Shown here: positions 6,506 through 15,868 of the stretch, in pieces
How the letters are laid out: each line of letters begins with the position of its first letter
Position numbering within the stretch: the stretch's first letter is position 1
Origin: Solirubrobacterales bacterium
GTDB taxonomy: Bacteria > Actinomycetota > Thermoleophilia > Solirubrobacterales > 70-9
Reading direction: 5' to 3'
Assembly (NCBI GenBank): GCA_020438355.1
Contig: JAGQUT010000009.1
Coordinates: 1-64,000 of the forward strand
Length of the DNA stretch: 64,000 bases
Notes under the pieces: generated by a model
What the model was told of the DNA's origin: nothing
The model's input: the letters and a program-made list of their open reading frames with translations, nothing else
Database searches by the model: none
Position numbers and translations under genes: made by a program

Positions 6506-8923
6506 TCACTTGAGTCTGGCGACCATGAAGTTGCTCCGTTCTGGAGCAAACTCGATTGAACCGGTCACGATCGGCTTCCTGCCATCAAAGAAGACGTCCT
6601 GGCCGATCGCTTCGGGGAAGGCCCGCAGATGCCGATAGGCACGACGCTCGAAGGCTCTGTCGATCGAGCCATCCGGTCTCAGTCTCTTGACCAGCAGCGG
6701 ATGGAAACAGCCCCATTTCGGGTTACAGGTCGGGCGACTGTAGCCCGTGACCACCAGGCTTCCGTCCGGGCTGATGCCGATCCCGGCGACCCTGGGGTCC
6801 TTGGGCCACAGATACTTCGGGATCGGCGTACGTGACCCGTAAAGCATGCGGACCGCCCCCTTTCCGAACCCGGCTACAGGGAAGCCACGAGGGCCGAGCT
6901 TTGCCACGAAACCGACTTTGTGTATGGCGCCGGCCAGGAAGATCGCCCCTCCCCGTCCGAAGGCGATGTCCGCGATCCGTCCCAGTCCCTTCAGGAAGAT
7001 CGGCTTCTGAGGCACGTATACCTGATCGACCGAGTGGATTCCGTAATAGATGATCCCCTTGAACCCGAAGCTGGTGTCGGGGCGGCCCTCCCGGGTGAAT
7101 CTCGCGATGTAAGGAGGATCGGAAACCGTCGAGACAAGGACGGTCCTGCCCTTCGGGTCGGAGAAGAGTCGCGTCTGGTAGACGTAGGTCTTCATCTTCG
7201 GCTGCCTGAACGCGATGCCACCGTTGCCGTAGCTGGTATCGATCTCCCCGGCCCGGGTGATCCGGATCAGGTCCAGTTCCCCTCGATCCTCACCCATCCC
7301 CATTGCCGAGATTACGGCCCCCAATCCGTCGAACGAGATGTCCTGGCAACGTTGCTGAAAGGGAAGCACGAGCCGCCCGTCTTCGCCGAAGCTTTCAACC
7401 AGCTGACCGTCCCTGCTGATCCTCCAGACCACAGAATCCCGCCCCTGCTTTGCACAGATCATGGCTCCGCCTGAAGACAGCAGTGTCAGTCTGGGCTTGG
7501 GATGGGACCGGAACGTAGGGTCACTCAAAATCAGACGGCCCCGATCACCGAAAAGTGCTTCCGGCTTCCCGGAGGATCCGATGGAAGCGACCGCTACCCC
7601 TTCGTCCCAACCATCGCTTCGCGCGATCGTTCCGACCGCAAGGATGCTGCCATCCCGCCGGCGGGCAGAATCGGTCATCACGCTGTGGGGCACGAGCTGG
7701 GTCCGGAGACTTGCTGTTCCACCGGTCCCGAAATCGTTGTCGAGCGCTCCCGAAGAGTCGATCAGGCGGATGTCCAGATGACCGGGCTTGCCACCCCAGT
7801 ACGCGGCCCTGCCATCAGAAGTCGTCCACGAATGCGGCAGCGGTCCACCGTCCAGCCAGTAGGCCTCGAGCAGGCCGTCCCCTCCGAAGCTCGCATCGGG
7901 CTGGCCGTCTGGATCGATCCGGTTCAGGTCGTACAGCTGGTCGAAGGGGTCGTCGGTGCGATCAGCGACGAAGATGACCGATCCGTCTGGCAGAACGGCT
8001 CCGATCGAGTTGGTGGCCGCCAGACCGAAAGCCGAACCGTTCCCCGAAGGCCCGTAACCGGGGTATGGGCTTCCAGCCCTGGTGAACCGGTGGACTCTCC
8101 CGTTCCAGCCACTCAGGATGAGTCCGTCGGCGAGCGCGGTGATCTGCTGGGCGCCCGCCGGTACATATCCCGTTTCGTTGAACGAGAGGTCGAGCTCCCC
8201 GGTGTGGGTAAGCCGGAAAGTGCGCGCGTAGGAAGCAACGTAGATGCCTTCATCGGTGGACAGGACGTCTTGAGGAGTCCGCCAGGGCACCCCGGGCTTG
8301 CTGACCCCATTCTCGCCAAAACTCGGGTCTATTTTCCCGTTGGCCTTGAGCCGGGTCACTGTTTCCTTACGGTTCGAGACGAGCAGAATGCGCCCGCGCG
8401 AATCGACCGTTCCGATCGAATTCGGTGCGCTCCTCACGAAGACCGGCCGGCCGGAGCCAAGAGACTTGTCGCGCCGCCCGTCCGGTTCGAGTCGGGTCAC
8501 AGCGGTAGCTCTCCTGGCGAGGCTTCCGATCAGAATCGGACCGCCGTCAGGAGCTACGAGAACCTGCCCCCAGCCCGCGGTCCGGTTTCCGAAAAGGGTT
8601 CCTGGTCTGAACGATCCCTGGTTGCCGAATGACCTGTCGAGTTCCCCGTCAGCACCCAGTTTGTAGAGCCTGAACGGAACTCCCGCGAGCACATAGGTCG
8701 AACCGTCGGGAAGCGGTGCGGCGTCAATCCAGTCCGTCGTCACGTCAAGGTCCCCGAAACCCACGCTGGCCACGCCTCGCGCTGCCGTGGTGCCGAAGCC
8801 TGGGTCGAGGACGCCGGACGGGAAACCTGCGGTTGCCGGAGTGGCTGAGGTGGCAAGCAGGCAGGCTGCGAGGACGCAAACGACCCACCACTTGACCCTT
8901 GGACGATTCCGGCTGCGCTTCAT
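6506..8923 (-). CDS. Secreted delta-60 repeat protein (805 aa)
   Basis: An ATG with a strong Shine-Dalgarno (GGAAGG, about 4 nt away) fixes the start at 8923, although the frame is open 21 codons further. A signal peptide of about 35 residues (core WWVVCVLAACLLATS) is followed by many ~55-residue repeats of the delta-60 type, recognisable by LD.SFG..G endings such as 'GELDRSFGNQG', 'GKIDPSFGENG' and 'GEIDTSYGNGG'. These repeats build a beta-propeller-like fold found in large bacterial surface proteins of unknown ligand. No anchor or sorting signal is visible. A smaller paralogue is at 12713-13942. Confidence 0.85.
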   Translation of the reverse strand: MKRSRNRPRVKWWVVCVLAACLLATSATPATAGFPSGVLDPGFGTTAARGVASVGFGDLDVTTDWIDAAPLPDGSTYVLAGVPFRLYKLGADGELDRSFGNQGSFRPGTLFGNRTAGWGQVLVAPDGGPILIGSLARRATAVTRLEPDGRRDKSLGSGRPVFVRSAPNSIGTVDSRGRILLVSNRKETVTRLKANGKIDPSFGENGVSKPGVPWRTPQDVLSTDEGIYVASYARTFRLTHTGELDLSFNETGYVPAGAQQITALADGLILSGWNGRVHRFTRAGSPYPGYGPSGNGSAFGLAATNSIGAVLPDGSVIFVADRTDDPFDQLYDLNRIDPDGQPDASFGGDGLLEAYWLDGGPLPHSWTTSDGRAAYWGGKPGHLDIRLIDSSGALDNDFGTGGTASLRTQLVPHSVMTDSARRRDGSILAVGTIARSDGWDEGVAVASIGSSGKPEALFGDRGRLILSDPTFRSHPKPRLTLLSSGGAMICAKQGRDSVVWRISRDGQLVESFGEDGRLVLPFQQRCQDISFDGLGAVISAMGMGEDRGELDLIRITRAGEIDTSYGNGGIAFRQPKMKTYVYQTRLFSDPKGRTVLVSTVSDPPYIARFTREGRPDTSFGFKGIIYYGIHSVDQVYVPQKPIFLKGLGRIADIAFGRGGAIFLAGAIHKVGFVAKLGPRGFPVAGFGKGAVRMLYGSRTPIPKYLWPKDPRVAGIGISPDGSLVVTGYSRPTCNPKWGCFHPLLVKRLRPDGSIDRAFERRAYRHLRAFPEAIGQDVFFDGRKPIVTGSIEFAPERSNFMVARLK

Positions 8924-9001
8924 ACGCCTTCCTGTCGTGACTGGTTTCTGCTGCTGCCGCACTCCCAAACCCTGCCGGCGGCACAAAGTACCGCTCCGAA
9001 G

Positions 9002-10411
9002 TTACGGCTGGGGTTCGAGTTCAAGCACCCTCGAAAGCTCGGTCTCGAAGTCTCTGACCAGCTCTGCGGGGTCGGGTACCAGTCCCGTATCCGCCATCAG
9101 TCCAACTGTCAGGTCCCCGGCGTAGCTGAAAATCGAGATTGTCATCGAAACATTGCCGGAACATGGTGCCCAGACCAGAACCCCCGATATGGGGGTGCCG
9201 GCGATGTAGACCGGCTCCCGTGGCCCGGGGACGTTCGTGACGACCGTGGTGCCTTTTGCCGTGAACAGGTCGATCACCCGCTGCTCGAGTCCCTCTGGAG
9301 TGCGACCCATTGCGTCGAGGACTCCGTAGGACACAACCCCTTCGTGGGACTGCTTGATCTTCTTCATGCTCTTGTGGATTCTGAGAAGGCGGGCGTTGCG
9401 ACTTGAAGTTCCCACCGGCAGGTCGAGAAAGACGAGACCGAACCGGTTGCCGAGTGTCGCCGGGAGCGGTTCGGTGGGCGTCCGCAGGTTGAAGGGCACC
9501 ATGGCGGTCAGCTGCTCGACGAACTCTCCCCGGCGCTCCAGATAGCGGCGGAAAGCTCCTGCCACGGCTGCCATGACGACGTCGTTGACGGTGTTGCCGG
9601 TCGCGTGACCAAATTCGAGCACGGCGTCCAGGGGGATCGGATCCGACCACGCAACGCTCTTCGAGACTCCGAGATCACCCTTGAGCGCGGTTCCCGGATC
9701 GTTGCCCCGGAGCAGCACCTTCGAAAGCGCGTCCGCGTCTTCCCGTCCTGCGGCGGCAATGTCAAGGAGGTGAGAGGGGTTTTTCGCAACCTCCAGTGAC
9801 TCGTGCGCCACCGTCCCGACCGCACCCCCCGCCGCTGAAGCCACGCCCCGCACCGGCCCGGTCAAACGGGACAAGGGTCCGCGCCGCTCATCCGAGGGCT
9901 CCGGTTCGGGTTCCCTGTCGATCGGTCTGGCAGCCTCATCGGGTTCCTCGTCTGCCAGTGACAGCAGCACTCTGGAGAGGGCAATCCCGTCAGCGATGCA
10001 GTGGTGGATTCGGTAGATCGTTGCGGCACCCTCGCCGAAACCGTCAACCATGTGGATCTGCCAGAGCGCCTGTGCCGGGTCGAGGGGGGTTGAGGTGATG
10101 TCACCGACCAGGGTTGCCAACGCGTCCTGGTCTCCTGGCGCTGGCAGGGCGACGTGGTGAAGGTGAGCGTTGATGTCGAAGTTCGGGTCGTCCTCCCAGT
10201 GCGGGCCAGAAAGCGGCGGTGTTCCCTCGACCACCCGCTGACGGAATCGCGGGTAAGGATCGACGAACCGCTCTTTCACGAGTTCGCGGAACCGGTCCCA
10301 GTCCGGGGTCTCGTCGAACCAGTTCACCCCCGTGATCACCATCAGGTTGGTCGGCTGGTCCATGTGGAGCCACGCAGCGTCCGCATGCGACATTGGCTGT
10401 GCCGTACTCAC
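9002..10411 (-). CDS. Wax ester synthase/diacylglycerol acyltransferase (WS/DGAT)
   Basis: Catalyses acyl transfer from acyl-CoA to diacylglycerol or a fatty alcohol, making storage lipid. 469 residues with the family start 'MSHADAAWLHMDQPTNLM', the active-site HHxxxDG motif as 'HHCIADG' (about residue 138), and the C-terminal WES_acyltransf region with 'TNVPGPREPVYIAGTPI' and 'SIFSYAGDLTVGLMAD'. A GTG start is used; a Met 6 codons in would also fit. It is a typical actinobacterial triacylglycerol-storage enzyme. Confidence 0.93.
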   Translation of the reverse strand: MSTAQPMSHADAAWLHMDQPTNLMVITGVNWFDETPDWDRFRELVKERFVDPYPRFRQRVVEGTPPLSGPHWEDDPNFDINAHLHHVALPAPGDQDALATLVGDITSTPLDPAQALWQIHMVDGFGEGAATIYRIHHCIADGIALSRVLLSLADEEPDEAARPIDREPEPEPSDERRGPLSRLTGPVRGVASAAGGAVGTVAHESLEVAKNPSHLLDIAAAGREDADALSKVLLRGNDPGTALKGDLGVSKSVAWSDPIPLDAVLEFGHATGNTVNDVVMAAVAGAFRRYLERRGEFVEQLTAMVPFNLRTPTEPLPATLGNRFGLVFLDLPVGTSSRNARLLRIHKSMKKIKQSHEGVVSYGVLDAMGRTPEGLEQRVIDLFTAKGTTVVTNVPGPREPVYIAGTPISGVLVWAPCSGNVSMTISIFSYAGDLTVGLMADTGLVPDPAELVRDFETELSRVLELEPQP

Positions 10412-10463
10412 GCCCCCAGCATAGGACCTGTGAAGCGGAACGGGGGCGGGAAGTGTCTCCCGG

Positions 10464-11078
10464 TCAGGCAGGTTTCTTCCGGGCAGCCAGGAGTGGCACC
10501 ACCAGGAAGAGCAGGGAGGCCAACAGGTAAAGGAAGAGGGCGACCTCCGGAAGGAACAAGGCGGTCACGACTGCGAGTGCCTGGATGACAAGCAGCCAGT
10601 TACGTTCCCTGACAGACTCCATGAGGTCCTCGTCCGAGAGCTCGCTAGACGCGAGCCCCGGTACGGACGCCGAGTAACGGATCAAGACCGTAAGCAGAAC
10701 CGACGCGAGAAAAAGATCGATCCCGTAGATCGCTACCGCCGTGTGCTCGCCGTCCTGCCCGATGAAGTTCGTCATCAGCGCGGTGGCGAATGGAATCAGT
10801 GACACGAAGAGCAGCCAGAGGAGGGTGAGGCGAAAAAGGATCGGGTCGCCCTTGTCGATCAGCCGGGTCGCGTTCGAATGCGCCACCCAGTTGCCTCCAA
10901 CGAAGACGAAGCTGATCAGGTAGCCCAGGTAGCTTCGCCACTCCTCACCAAGAGTGTGAAGGAGCCCGTCCGGGCCGGCGACCTCGGGTACCTCGAGTTC
11001 AAGCACGAGGATTGTGATGACGATCGCCAGTACGCCGTCTGAAAATGCCTCGAGCCGGTTCTTTGGCAGCAGTCCCAT
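10464..11078 (-). CDS. TMEM175-family (DUF1211) membrane protein
   Basis: 204 residues with about six hydrophobic helices. The first carries the signature 'RLEAFSDGVLAIVITILVLE', in which R...FSD is the conserved motif lining the pore of TMEM175 potassium channels. Bacterial members form tetrameric K+ leak channels. A basic stretch closes the protein (LLAARKKPA). Confidence 0.88.
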   Translation of the reverse strand: MGLLPKNRLEAFSDGVLAIVITILVLELEVPEVAGPDGLLHTLGEEWRSYLGYLISFVFVGGNWVAHSNATRLIDKGDPILFRLTLLWLLFVSLIPFATALMTNFIGQDGEHTAVAIYGIDLFLASVLLTVLIRYSASVPGLASSELSDEDLMESVRERNWLLVIQALAVVTALFLPEVALFLYLLASLLFLVVPLLAARKKPA

Positions 11079-11154
11079 TCGGGCGCGATCCTAGAACGTT
11101 CGGGCTCGGGCTGCTCTACCGACGGTCGCCCACGGGTGCGCGAGAATCTTCGCC

Positions 11155-11736
11155 ATGGGCGGAGTTCACAAAGATGGCCGCGAGATCGTCGAGGTGGCTG
11201 ATCTTGTCGAGTGGCGAGACTGGCTTCAATCGAACCATGAATCTGCAGGGCCGGTCTGGGTGACCAACTCGAAGAAGGACGGCCAGGTCGCGGCCGTCTC
11301 CTATGACGATGCGAGCGACGAGGCCCTCTGCTGGGGCTGGATTGACAGCACTGTCAACCGGATGGACGAACACCGCTACCTCACGCTTTTTGCGAGGCGT
11401 AACCCTAAGAGCGGCTGGTCCAGGGTGAACAAGGAAAGGGTCGAGGACCTGCGGCGCCAGGGGCGGATGCGGGAACCCGGCGAGCAGGCGATCCTGGTCG
11501 CGATCGGTAACGGGTCCTGGGAGTTGCTGGACGCGATCGAGGCCCTTGAGTTGCCGGACGACCTGGCCGGGGCGATCAATGCCGATCCGATTGCCGTCAA
11601 AGGCTATGAATCCATGCCCCGGGGAATGAAGAAGGAGTTGATCCGCCGGGTGGTGCTGGCCAGGCGCCCGGAGACCCGTGACAAGTGGATCTCCCAGGGA
11701 GTCGCAGACGCGAAAGCCAGGGGCCTCAAGACCTGA
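11155..11736 (+). CDS. YdeI/OmdA family protein
   Basis: 193 residues. The family pattern is plain: 'WRDWLQSNHESAGPVWV', 'YDDASDEALCWGWIDS', 'FARRNPKSGWSRVNKERV' and a C-terminal helical part 'RRVVLARRPETRDKWIS'. Relatives have been linked to resistance to cationic peptides or bacteriocins (OmdA), but no biochemical activity is established. Stands alone between oppositely oriented genes. Confidence 0.87.
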   Translation: MGGVHKDGREIVEVADLVEWRDWLQSNHESAGPVWVTNSKKDGQVAAVSYDDASDEALCWGWIDSTVNRMDEHRYLTLFARRNPKSGWSRVNKERVEDLRRQGRMREPGEQAILVAIGNGSWELLDAIEALELPDDLAGAINADPIAVKGYESMPRGMKKELIRRVVLARRPETRDKWISQGVADAKARGLKT

Positions 11737-11751
11737 TGCAGGAAGGGCGGC

Positions 11752-12630
11752 TCACCGCTCCGCCTCGATCCACTTGGCGATGAGCGGGTTGACCGTGTCC
11801 GGGTCTTCGAGGTGCAGGAAGTGACCGACCCCGGTGACGGCTTCGAAACGGCTCCCCTCGGGCAACCGGTCAGCGTGCATCCTTCCGATCTCGACCTGTG
11901 CGCAGCCGTCGTTTTCGCCGTGGAGATAGAGAGCCGGAGCTGCCGGCCTCATGGCTGCAAGCTCACCGATGTGCCGAGTCAGCGTGTTCCGGTAGTACCG
12001 GAGTGCGGCCCGCCGCCGACCTGGTCCTGAAAGCGATTCGAACACCCTCGCGAGATCCTCGTCGGCGACGTAGCCAGGTGACCAGTCCCGCCAGAGCTTC
12101 GGGATCAGCCAGCCCAGGGTTCGCTCGGTTTCGGGAAGCTGGTTGAACAGGAAGTACCAGCTCATCCGGAGCTGCCTCAAGGCGACCGGCAGGGTCCCGG
12201 GGGAGGTCAGTGGCGCGACGATCGCCTCGGGTGGAGGCACCGACATTGCGACGTACGAGGAAAATCGCTCGGGCTCGACGGATGTCACCTGCCAGGTCGC
12301 GACCGCACCCCAGTCATGTCCGATCAGCACCGCGTCAGAGTCACCTCCGAGAACCTCGTGAAGCGCGAGGAGGTCGCCGGCCTGATCGGACACCGCATAA
12401 CGGTCGTCCGGCGCGAGGTCGGTGGGCCCGTAGCCACGCGTGAAGGGGGCGACCGCCCGCCAGCCCCGTTCGGCGAGGAACGGCCCGAGGTGACGCCAGG
12501 TCCAGGCAGTGTCCGGATAGCCATGGACCATCAGGGCCAGAGGCGCATCCGGATCGCCCCATGCGAGCGCACCGAAGTTCATGCCCCTCACCTTCAGGCT
12601 CAGCGTTTCCGGGTTCAGGTCGTTGGTCAT
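11752..12630 (-). CDS. Alpha/beta hydrolase, epoxide hydrolase/dehalogenase-like
   Basis: 292 residues with the fold landmarks HGYPD (36-40, oxyanion region) and GHDWGA (104-109), in which Asp106 is the nucleophile as in epoxide hydrolases and haloalkane dehalogenases. The catalytic His is in 'GVGHFLHLEDPDTV' near the C-terminus. The cap region (about 130-215) is Trp- and Arg-rich. Cytoplasmic; substrate unknown. Confidence 0.88.
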   Translation of the reverse strand: MTNDLNPETLSLKVRGMNFGALAWGDPDAPLALMVHGYPDTAWTWRHLGPFLAERGWRAVAPFTRGYGPTDLAPDDRYAVSDQAGDLLALHEVLGGDSDAVLIGHDWGAVATWQVTSVEPERFSSYVAMSVPPPEAIVAPLTSPGTLPVALRQLRMSWYFLFNQLPETERTLGWLIPKLWRDWSPGYVADEDLARVFESLSGPGRRRAALRYYRNTLTRHIGELAAMRPAAPALYLHGENDGCAQVEIGRMHADRLPEGSRFEAVTGVGHFLHLEDPDTVNPLIAKWIEAER

Positions 12631-12712
12631 CCTGCCGATACTCTGGACGTCAGCGCGGTTTCATGGGTGCAGGTCAAGGATGGGTGGTGTCTATCAGGGA
12701 CGGAGATTGAAG

Positions 12713-13942
12713 ATGCAGAGCAGGACGCTGAAGACAGTATTGGCCGGTTTCGCGGCACTTCTGGCTGGCCTCGGTCTGGCCGGCGGCATCTTCGCCAAGA
12801 CGACGAGCCTCGAGGCTGACCGGTCGTTCGGGAAGGGCGGCACATCCTCGGTGACGCTGCCTGAGGGCGGCCAGTCTCTGGTCCACGGAGTCGCTCGAAC
12901 TCCCGAGGGGAAGATCGTCGAGAGCGTGATGACCGCCGAATCGGGGCCCGGACTGGTAGTCCAGTTCACCAATCGCGGCAGACTCGACCGGACCTTCGGC
13001 GCAGAGGGATTCTCGAAACTCGATTTCAAGGCCGGAACGCTTGATCCTCGCGACTTGATCGTAGGAGGACGGGGAACGATCTTCGTGGCCGGAGGAGGCA
13101 GCGCCACCGGATCCGACACGTACGGCGTTGCTTTCGGGAGCCTGCGGCCCGACGGTCGCCCGAACCGGAAGTTTGTCGGTGGCGGATTGACGGTGCCGGA
13201 AGAACTTGAACGGGTCACTCCTCTCGAGATGACCTTCGACTCGAAGGGAAGGGTCGTGATCGTCGGCCAGCTCGGCGGCTTACCCGCCGCCAACACGGTC
13301 GTGGCTCGCTTCCTGCCTGGGGGGCAACTCGACAGGTCGTTCTCCGAAGATGGCGTGAAGCGATTCTCGGTTACGAAGAACCAGCTCGGCCGGTCGGTGG
13401 CGATCGACGGCAAGGGACGCATCGTGGTCGGGAGCCCCGGTGGCGCCCCATACCGGCACGAGCACTACATAGTCAGGCTGCATCCGAACGGAAGTTTCGA
13501 CAACAGCTTCGGGGGAGACGGTCGCCTCGAGGTGGATGCTGTGAAGGGCTACGAGGAGACGGCGGACGTGGCAGTCGACGACCGGAACCGGATTCTCGTG
13601 GCAGGTCAGGGAAGCGCCCGCGGGGGCATGGTTGTCAGGCTTCTCCCCGGAGGTGGAATCGACCGAAGCTTCGGGAAAAAGGGAGTTGCCGATTTCGCCT
13701 GGTTCGAGCCTTCCAGCCTTGCCCTGGGCAAGGACGGACGCATATTCACCATCGGCTCCGACACCTACGTCGGTGGTGAAGTAACGCGAATTGGAAGAAA
13801 CGGGAGGCCAACCGACTACTTCTTCGTCCCGCGTACCGATTACCTCACCGACGGTTTCATCGACCGGAGGGGACGCCTGGTCGTCGGGGGCAGGAGCACG
13901 AATAGAAATCCGGCGGTCGCCCGCGTGCTGACAGACCGTTGA
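12713..13942 (+). CDS. Secreted delta-60 repeat protein (409 aa)
   Basis: The ATG at 12713 is preceded by GGAG at 7 nt and begins a signal peptide (TLKTVLAGFAALLAGLGLAGG). The mature part is built from delta-60 repeats such as 'GRLDRTFGAEG', 'GQLDRSFSEDG', 'GSFDNSFGGDG' and 'GGIDRSFGKKG'. It is a shorter relative of the 805-residue protein at 6506-8923 and probably extracytoplasmic. The frame extends upstream across the divergent hydrolase gene, but that part has no coding merit. Confidence 0.85.
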   Translation: MQSRTLKTVLAGFAALLAGLGLAGGIFAKTTSLEADRSFGKGGTSSVTLPEGGQSLVHGVARTPEGKIVESVMTAESGPGLVVQFTNRGRLDRTFGAEGFSKLDFKAGTLDPRDLIVGGRGTIFVAGGGSATGSDTYGVAFGSLRPDGRPNRKFVGGGLTVPEELERVTPLEMTFDSKGRVVIVGQLGGLPAANTVVARFLPGGQLDRSFSEDGVKRFSVTKNQLGRSVAIDGKGRIVVGSPGGAPYRHEHYIVRLHPNGSFDNSFGGDGRLEVDAVKGYEETADVAVDDRNRILVAGQGSARGGMVVRLLPGGGIDRSFGKKGVADFAWFEPSSLALGKDGRIFTIGSDTYVGGEVTRIGRNGRPTDYFFVPRTDYLTDGFIDRRGRLVVGGRSTNRNPAVARVLTDR

Positions 13943-13960
13943 CTCCATTGATCAAGGTGA

Positions 13961-14032
13961 TGGGCACGGCTGGTTTCGAACCAGCGACCTCTCGCGTGTG
14001 AAGCGAGCGCTCTCCCGCTGAGCTACGCGCCC
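13961..14032 (-). tRNA. tRNA-Val (anticodon CAC)
   Basis: On the minus strand the acceptor GGGCGCG pairs with CGTGCCC (one G-T wobble), discriminator A. The D-arm GCTCAGCGGGAGAGC, anticodon stem-loop CTCGCTTCACACGCGAG (CAC) and T-arm CTGGTTCGAAACCAG are all intact. CCA is not encoded. Confidence 0.95.
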
Positions 14033-14060
14033 GGGAACGGGCATTGTAGTTGGACTCCGC

Positions 14061-14942
14061 TCAGAGGTGTCGCTTGAGGAAATCGACCTGATCGGTGACT
14101 ACCTGCTCGAACCATGGGTCGTTGTAGACATCGAAATGCCCGCAGTCGTACACCCGGATCTCGCCTTGAGGCGCCGAGTTGCCGGCCTTCTCCGCGGGGC
14201 AGGGAGGCGTGTCGAGATCCCTGTCGGCAACCTGGACGAGCAGAGGACAAAGGATCTCCTTGGCCCTTCTTCCCGGGCGCCAACTGAGGATGTCGAGCGC
14301 CACTCCGGCCGACACCTCGTTCTTGTGGAGCGAGTCGGGAGGAGTGATCGATTCGAACCCGGGCAACGCGTCCTCGCTGGTCATCGCGGCGAGCGAGCCC
14401 GGTGGTCCGGCGGCGGGGATCATCACGCGAGGCTTGCCTAGGCTGGCCGCGATCTTGTCCTTGATCGCCTCGGTCGAAAGGCGGGTTGCGGCCAGTGGCG
14501 GTAGTTCCCCGAGGAGCGAGAAGCCGTCGGAGAAAGGCACCTGCGCGATCGCACAGGCAACCGCCGGGTTGGTCGCCGCCGTCTCGAAGGTCAGGCCCCC
14601 GCCCAGTGAAGATCCCCAGAGGGCGATCCTGTTCGGGTCAACCCGATCCTGGGCTCCCATGAAGTGGAGCGCGGCCGCCACGTCCTGCAGTTCACGCTTG
14701 ATCGAGAGGACCTGTCGTTCGGTTCCCTCGCTTTCACCGAAGCCGCGGTAGTCAAAAGTGAGCGCGGCGAAACCTTCATCGGCGAAGCGTTCGCCGAAAC
14801 CGACGAGACCGTCCTTGCGGGTCGCGGTGAAACCGTGTGCGAGCACGACCGCGGGGACGAGGGAATCACCATCCGGCATGAACAGCGTTCCGGCGCATTC
14901 CTCGCCACGGCTCCTGAATCGGACTTCGGTGGAAACTGGCAT
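14061..14942 (-). CDS. Alpha/beta hydrolase (dienelactone hydrolase-like serine hydrolase)
   Basis: 293 residues, no signal peptide. HGF (about 36-38), the nucleophile elbow 'WGSSLGGG' with central Ser, the acid in 'VADRDLDTPP' and the His in 'DCGHFDVYND' form a classical Ser-Asp-His triad. The 'FDYRGFGESEG' segment is typical of the bacterial Hydrolase_4/DLH-type subset. Starts 81 nt before the SRP RNA region on the other strand. Substrate unknown. Confidence 0.87.
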   Translation of the reverse strand: MPVSTEVRFRSRGEECAGTLFMPDGDSLVPAVVLAHGFTATRKDGLVGFGERFADEGFAALTFDYRGFGESEGTERQVLSIKRELQDVAAALHFMGAQDRVDPNRIALWGSSLGGGLTFETAATNPAVACAIAQVPFSDGFSLLGELPPLAATRLSTEAIKDKIAASLGKPRVMIPAAGPPGSLAAMTSEDALPGFESITPPDSLHKNEVSAGVALDILSWRPGRRAKEILCPLLVQVADRDLDTPPCPAEKAGNSAPQGEIRVYDCGHFDVYNDPWFEQVVTDQVDFLKRHL

Positions 14943-15012
14943 GGCTCGACTCTATGGCGTTCACCTTGTTCGGGCGGCACGGACGGCGGCTACCGATTTC
15001 AATCGCTACAGT

Positions 15013-15236
15013 TCCGGGTGGACCGTGCTAGGCGGGGAGTCAGCGGTGCCCTGTCACTTGCAATCCGCTTTAGCAAGGCCGAATGCCGTTCTGAGGGTCT
15101 GGCCATCGGGGTCAGTGCACCGAGGGAGGTGTTGACGGTCAGGTCCCGCGCGACGCAAGCCCGTGAACCAGGTCAGGTCCGGAAGGAAGCAGCCTTAAGC
15201 GGAAACTACGGGTGCCGCGGGTCAGCCTAACCCGAG
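15013..15236 (+). ncRNA. ffs: Signal recognition particle RNA, long (Alu-containing) type
   Basis: The S-domain core with the helix 8 motif GGTCAGGTCCGGAAGGAAGC is at about 15170-15190, flanked by the expected pairing arms (CCCGCGCGACGC with GGGTGCCGCGGG). Upstream, 15025-15085 carries GTGCTAGGCGGGGAG and AGCGGTGCCCTGT, which match from memory the Alu domain of the Bacillus subtilis scRNA. CGGGT (15015-15019) can pair with ACCCG (15230-15234), closing the molecule. The ends are approximate. It works with Ffh and FtsY in co-translational membrane targeting. It occupies most of the 14943-15331 gap between protein genes. Confidence 0.9.
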
Positions 15237-15331
15237 CCAAACTTGATGAAAACGCCCGATGACTTCGTTTCGAAGGCGGTTGCACGGTCCATTTTCTTCT
15301 CCTGTTGAGGCTGCTTGGGTAACTTGGGGGC

Positions 15332-15778
15332 ATGTCCGAGCGAATCTGGCGTGTCTACCTTGCTGGCGAAATCCACTCCGACTGGCGGGACCGGGTCGAG
15401 ACTGCCTGCGAGGGTTTGCCGATCGTCTTCACATCGCCGGTTACGGATCACCCGGCATCCGATGCGGCCGGGACCTCGACCCTCGGGGACGAGGAGAAGA
15501 AGTTCTGGGCTGATCACAAGGGGGCCGGGGTCAATTCGATCCGCACCCAGACCTTCATCCAGGAGGCCGATGTGGTGGTCGTCCGCTTCGGCGACAAGTA
15601 CCGCCAGTGGAACGCGGCATTCGACGCCGGATACGCATCCGCCCTGGGCAAACCGGTGATCACCCAGCATGACGAGGAGTTCGATCATGCCCTCAAGGAA
15701 GTCGACGCCGCGGCCCGCGCAACAGCCCGCACCCCGGAGCAGGTCGCGGCCGTCCTGCGGTACGTGATTACCGCCTGA
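15332..15778 (+). CDS. YtoQ family protein (nucleoside deoxyribosyltransferase-like)
   Basis: 148 residues. The start 'WRVYLAGEIHSDWRDRV' and 'QTFIQEADVVVVRFGDKYRQWNAAFDAGYA' are diagnostic of the YtoQ family, a conserved group with a nucleoside 2-deoxyribosyltransferase-like Rossmann fold and no settled function. Length is normal. Follows the SRP RNA by 95 bp. Confidence 0.88.
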   Translation: MSERIWRVYLAGEIHSDWRDRVETACEGLPIVFTSPVTDHPASDAAGTSTLGDEEKKFWADHKGAGVNSIRTQTFIQEADVVVVRFGDKYRQWNAAFDAGYASALGKPVITQHDEEFDHALKEVDAAARATARTPEQVAAVLRYVITA

Positions 15779-15868
15779 GAACTTCGCTCACACACGTCTT
15801 ATCGAATGGTGTAAAGTTTTCACCGAATGGTGTGCGGTAAATCTGAAAAGGGGGAGTTGGGGAGCGAG

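Noticed and set aside
12581-12712. 44-codon upstream extension of the smaller delta-60 protein
   Set aside because: It would overlap the divergent hydrolase and put non-coding residues before a clear signal peptide; a Shine-Dalgarno precedes 12713.
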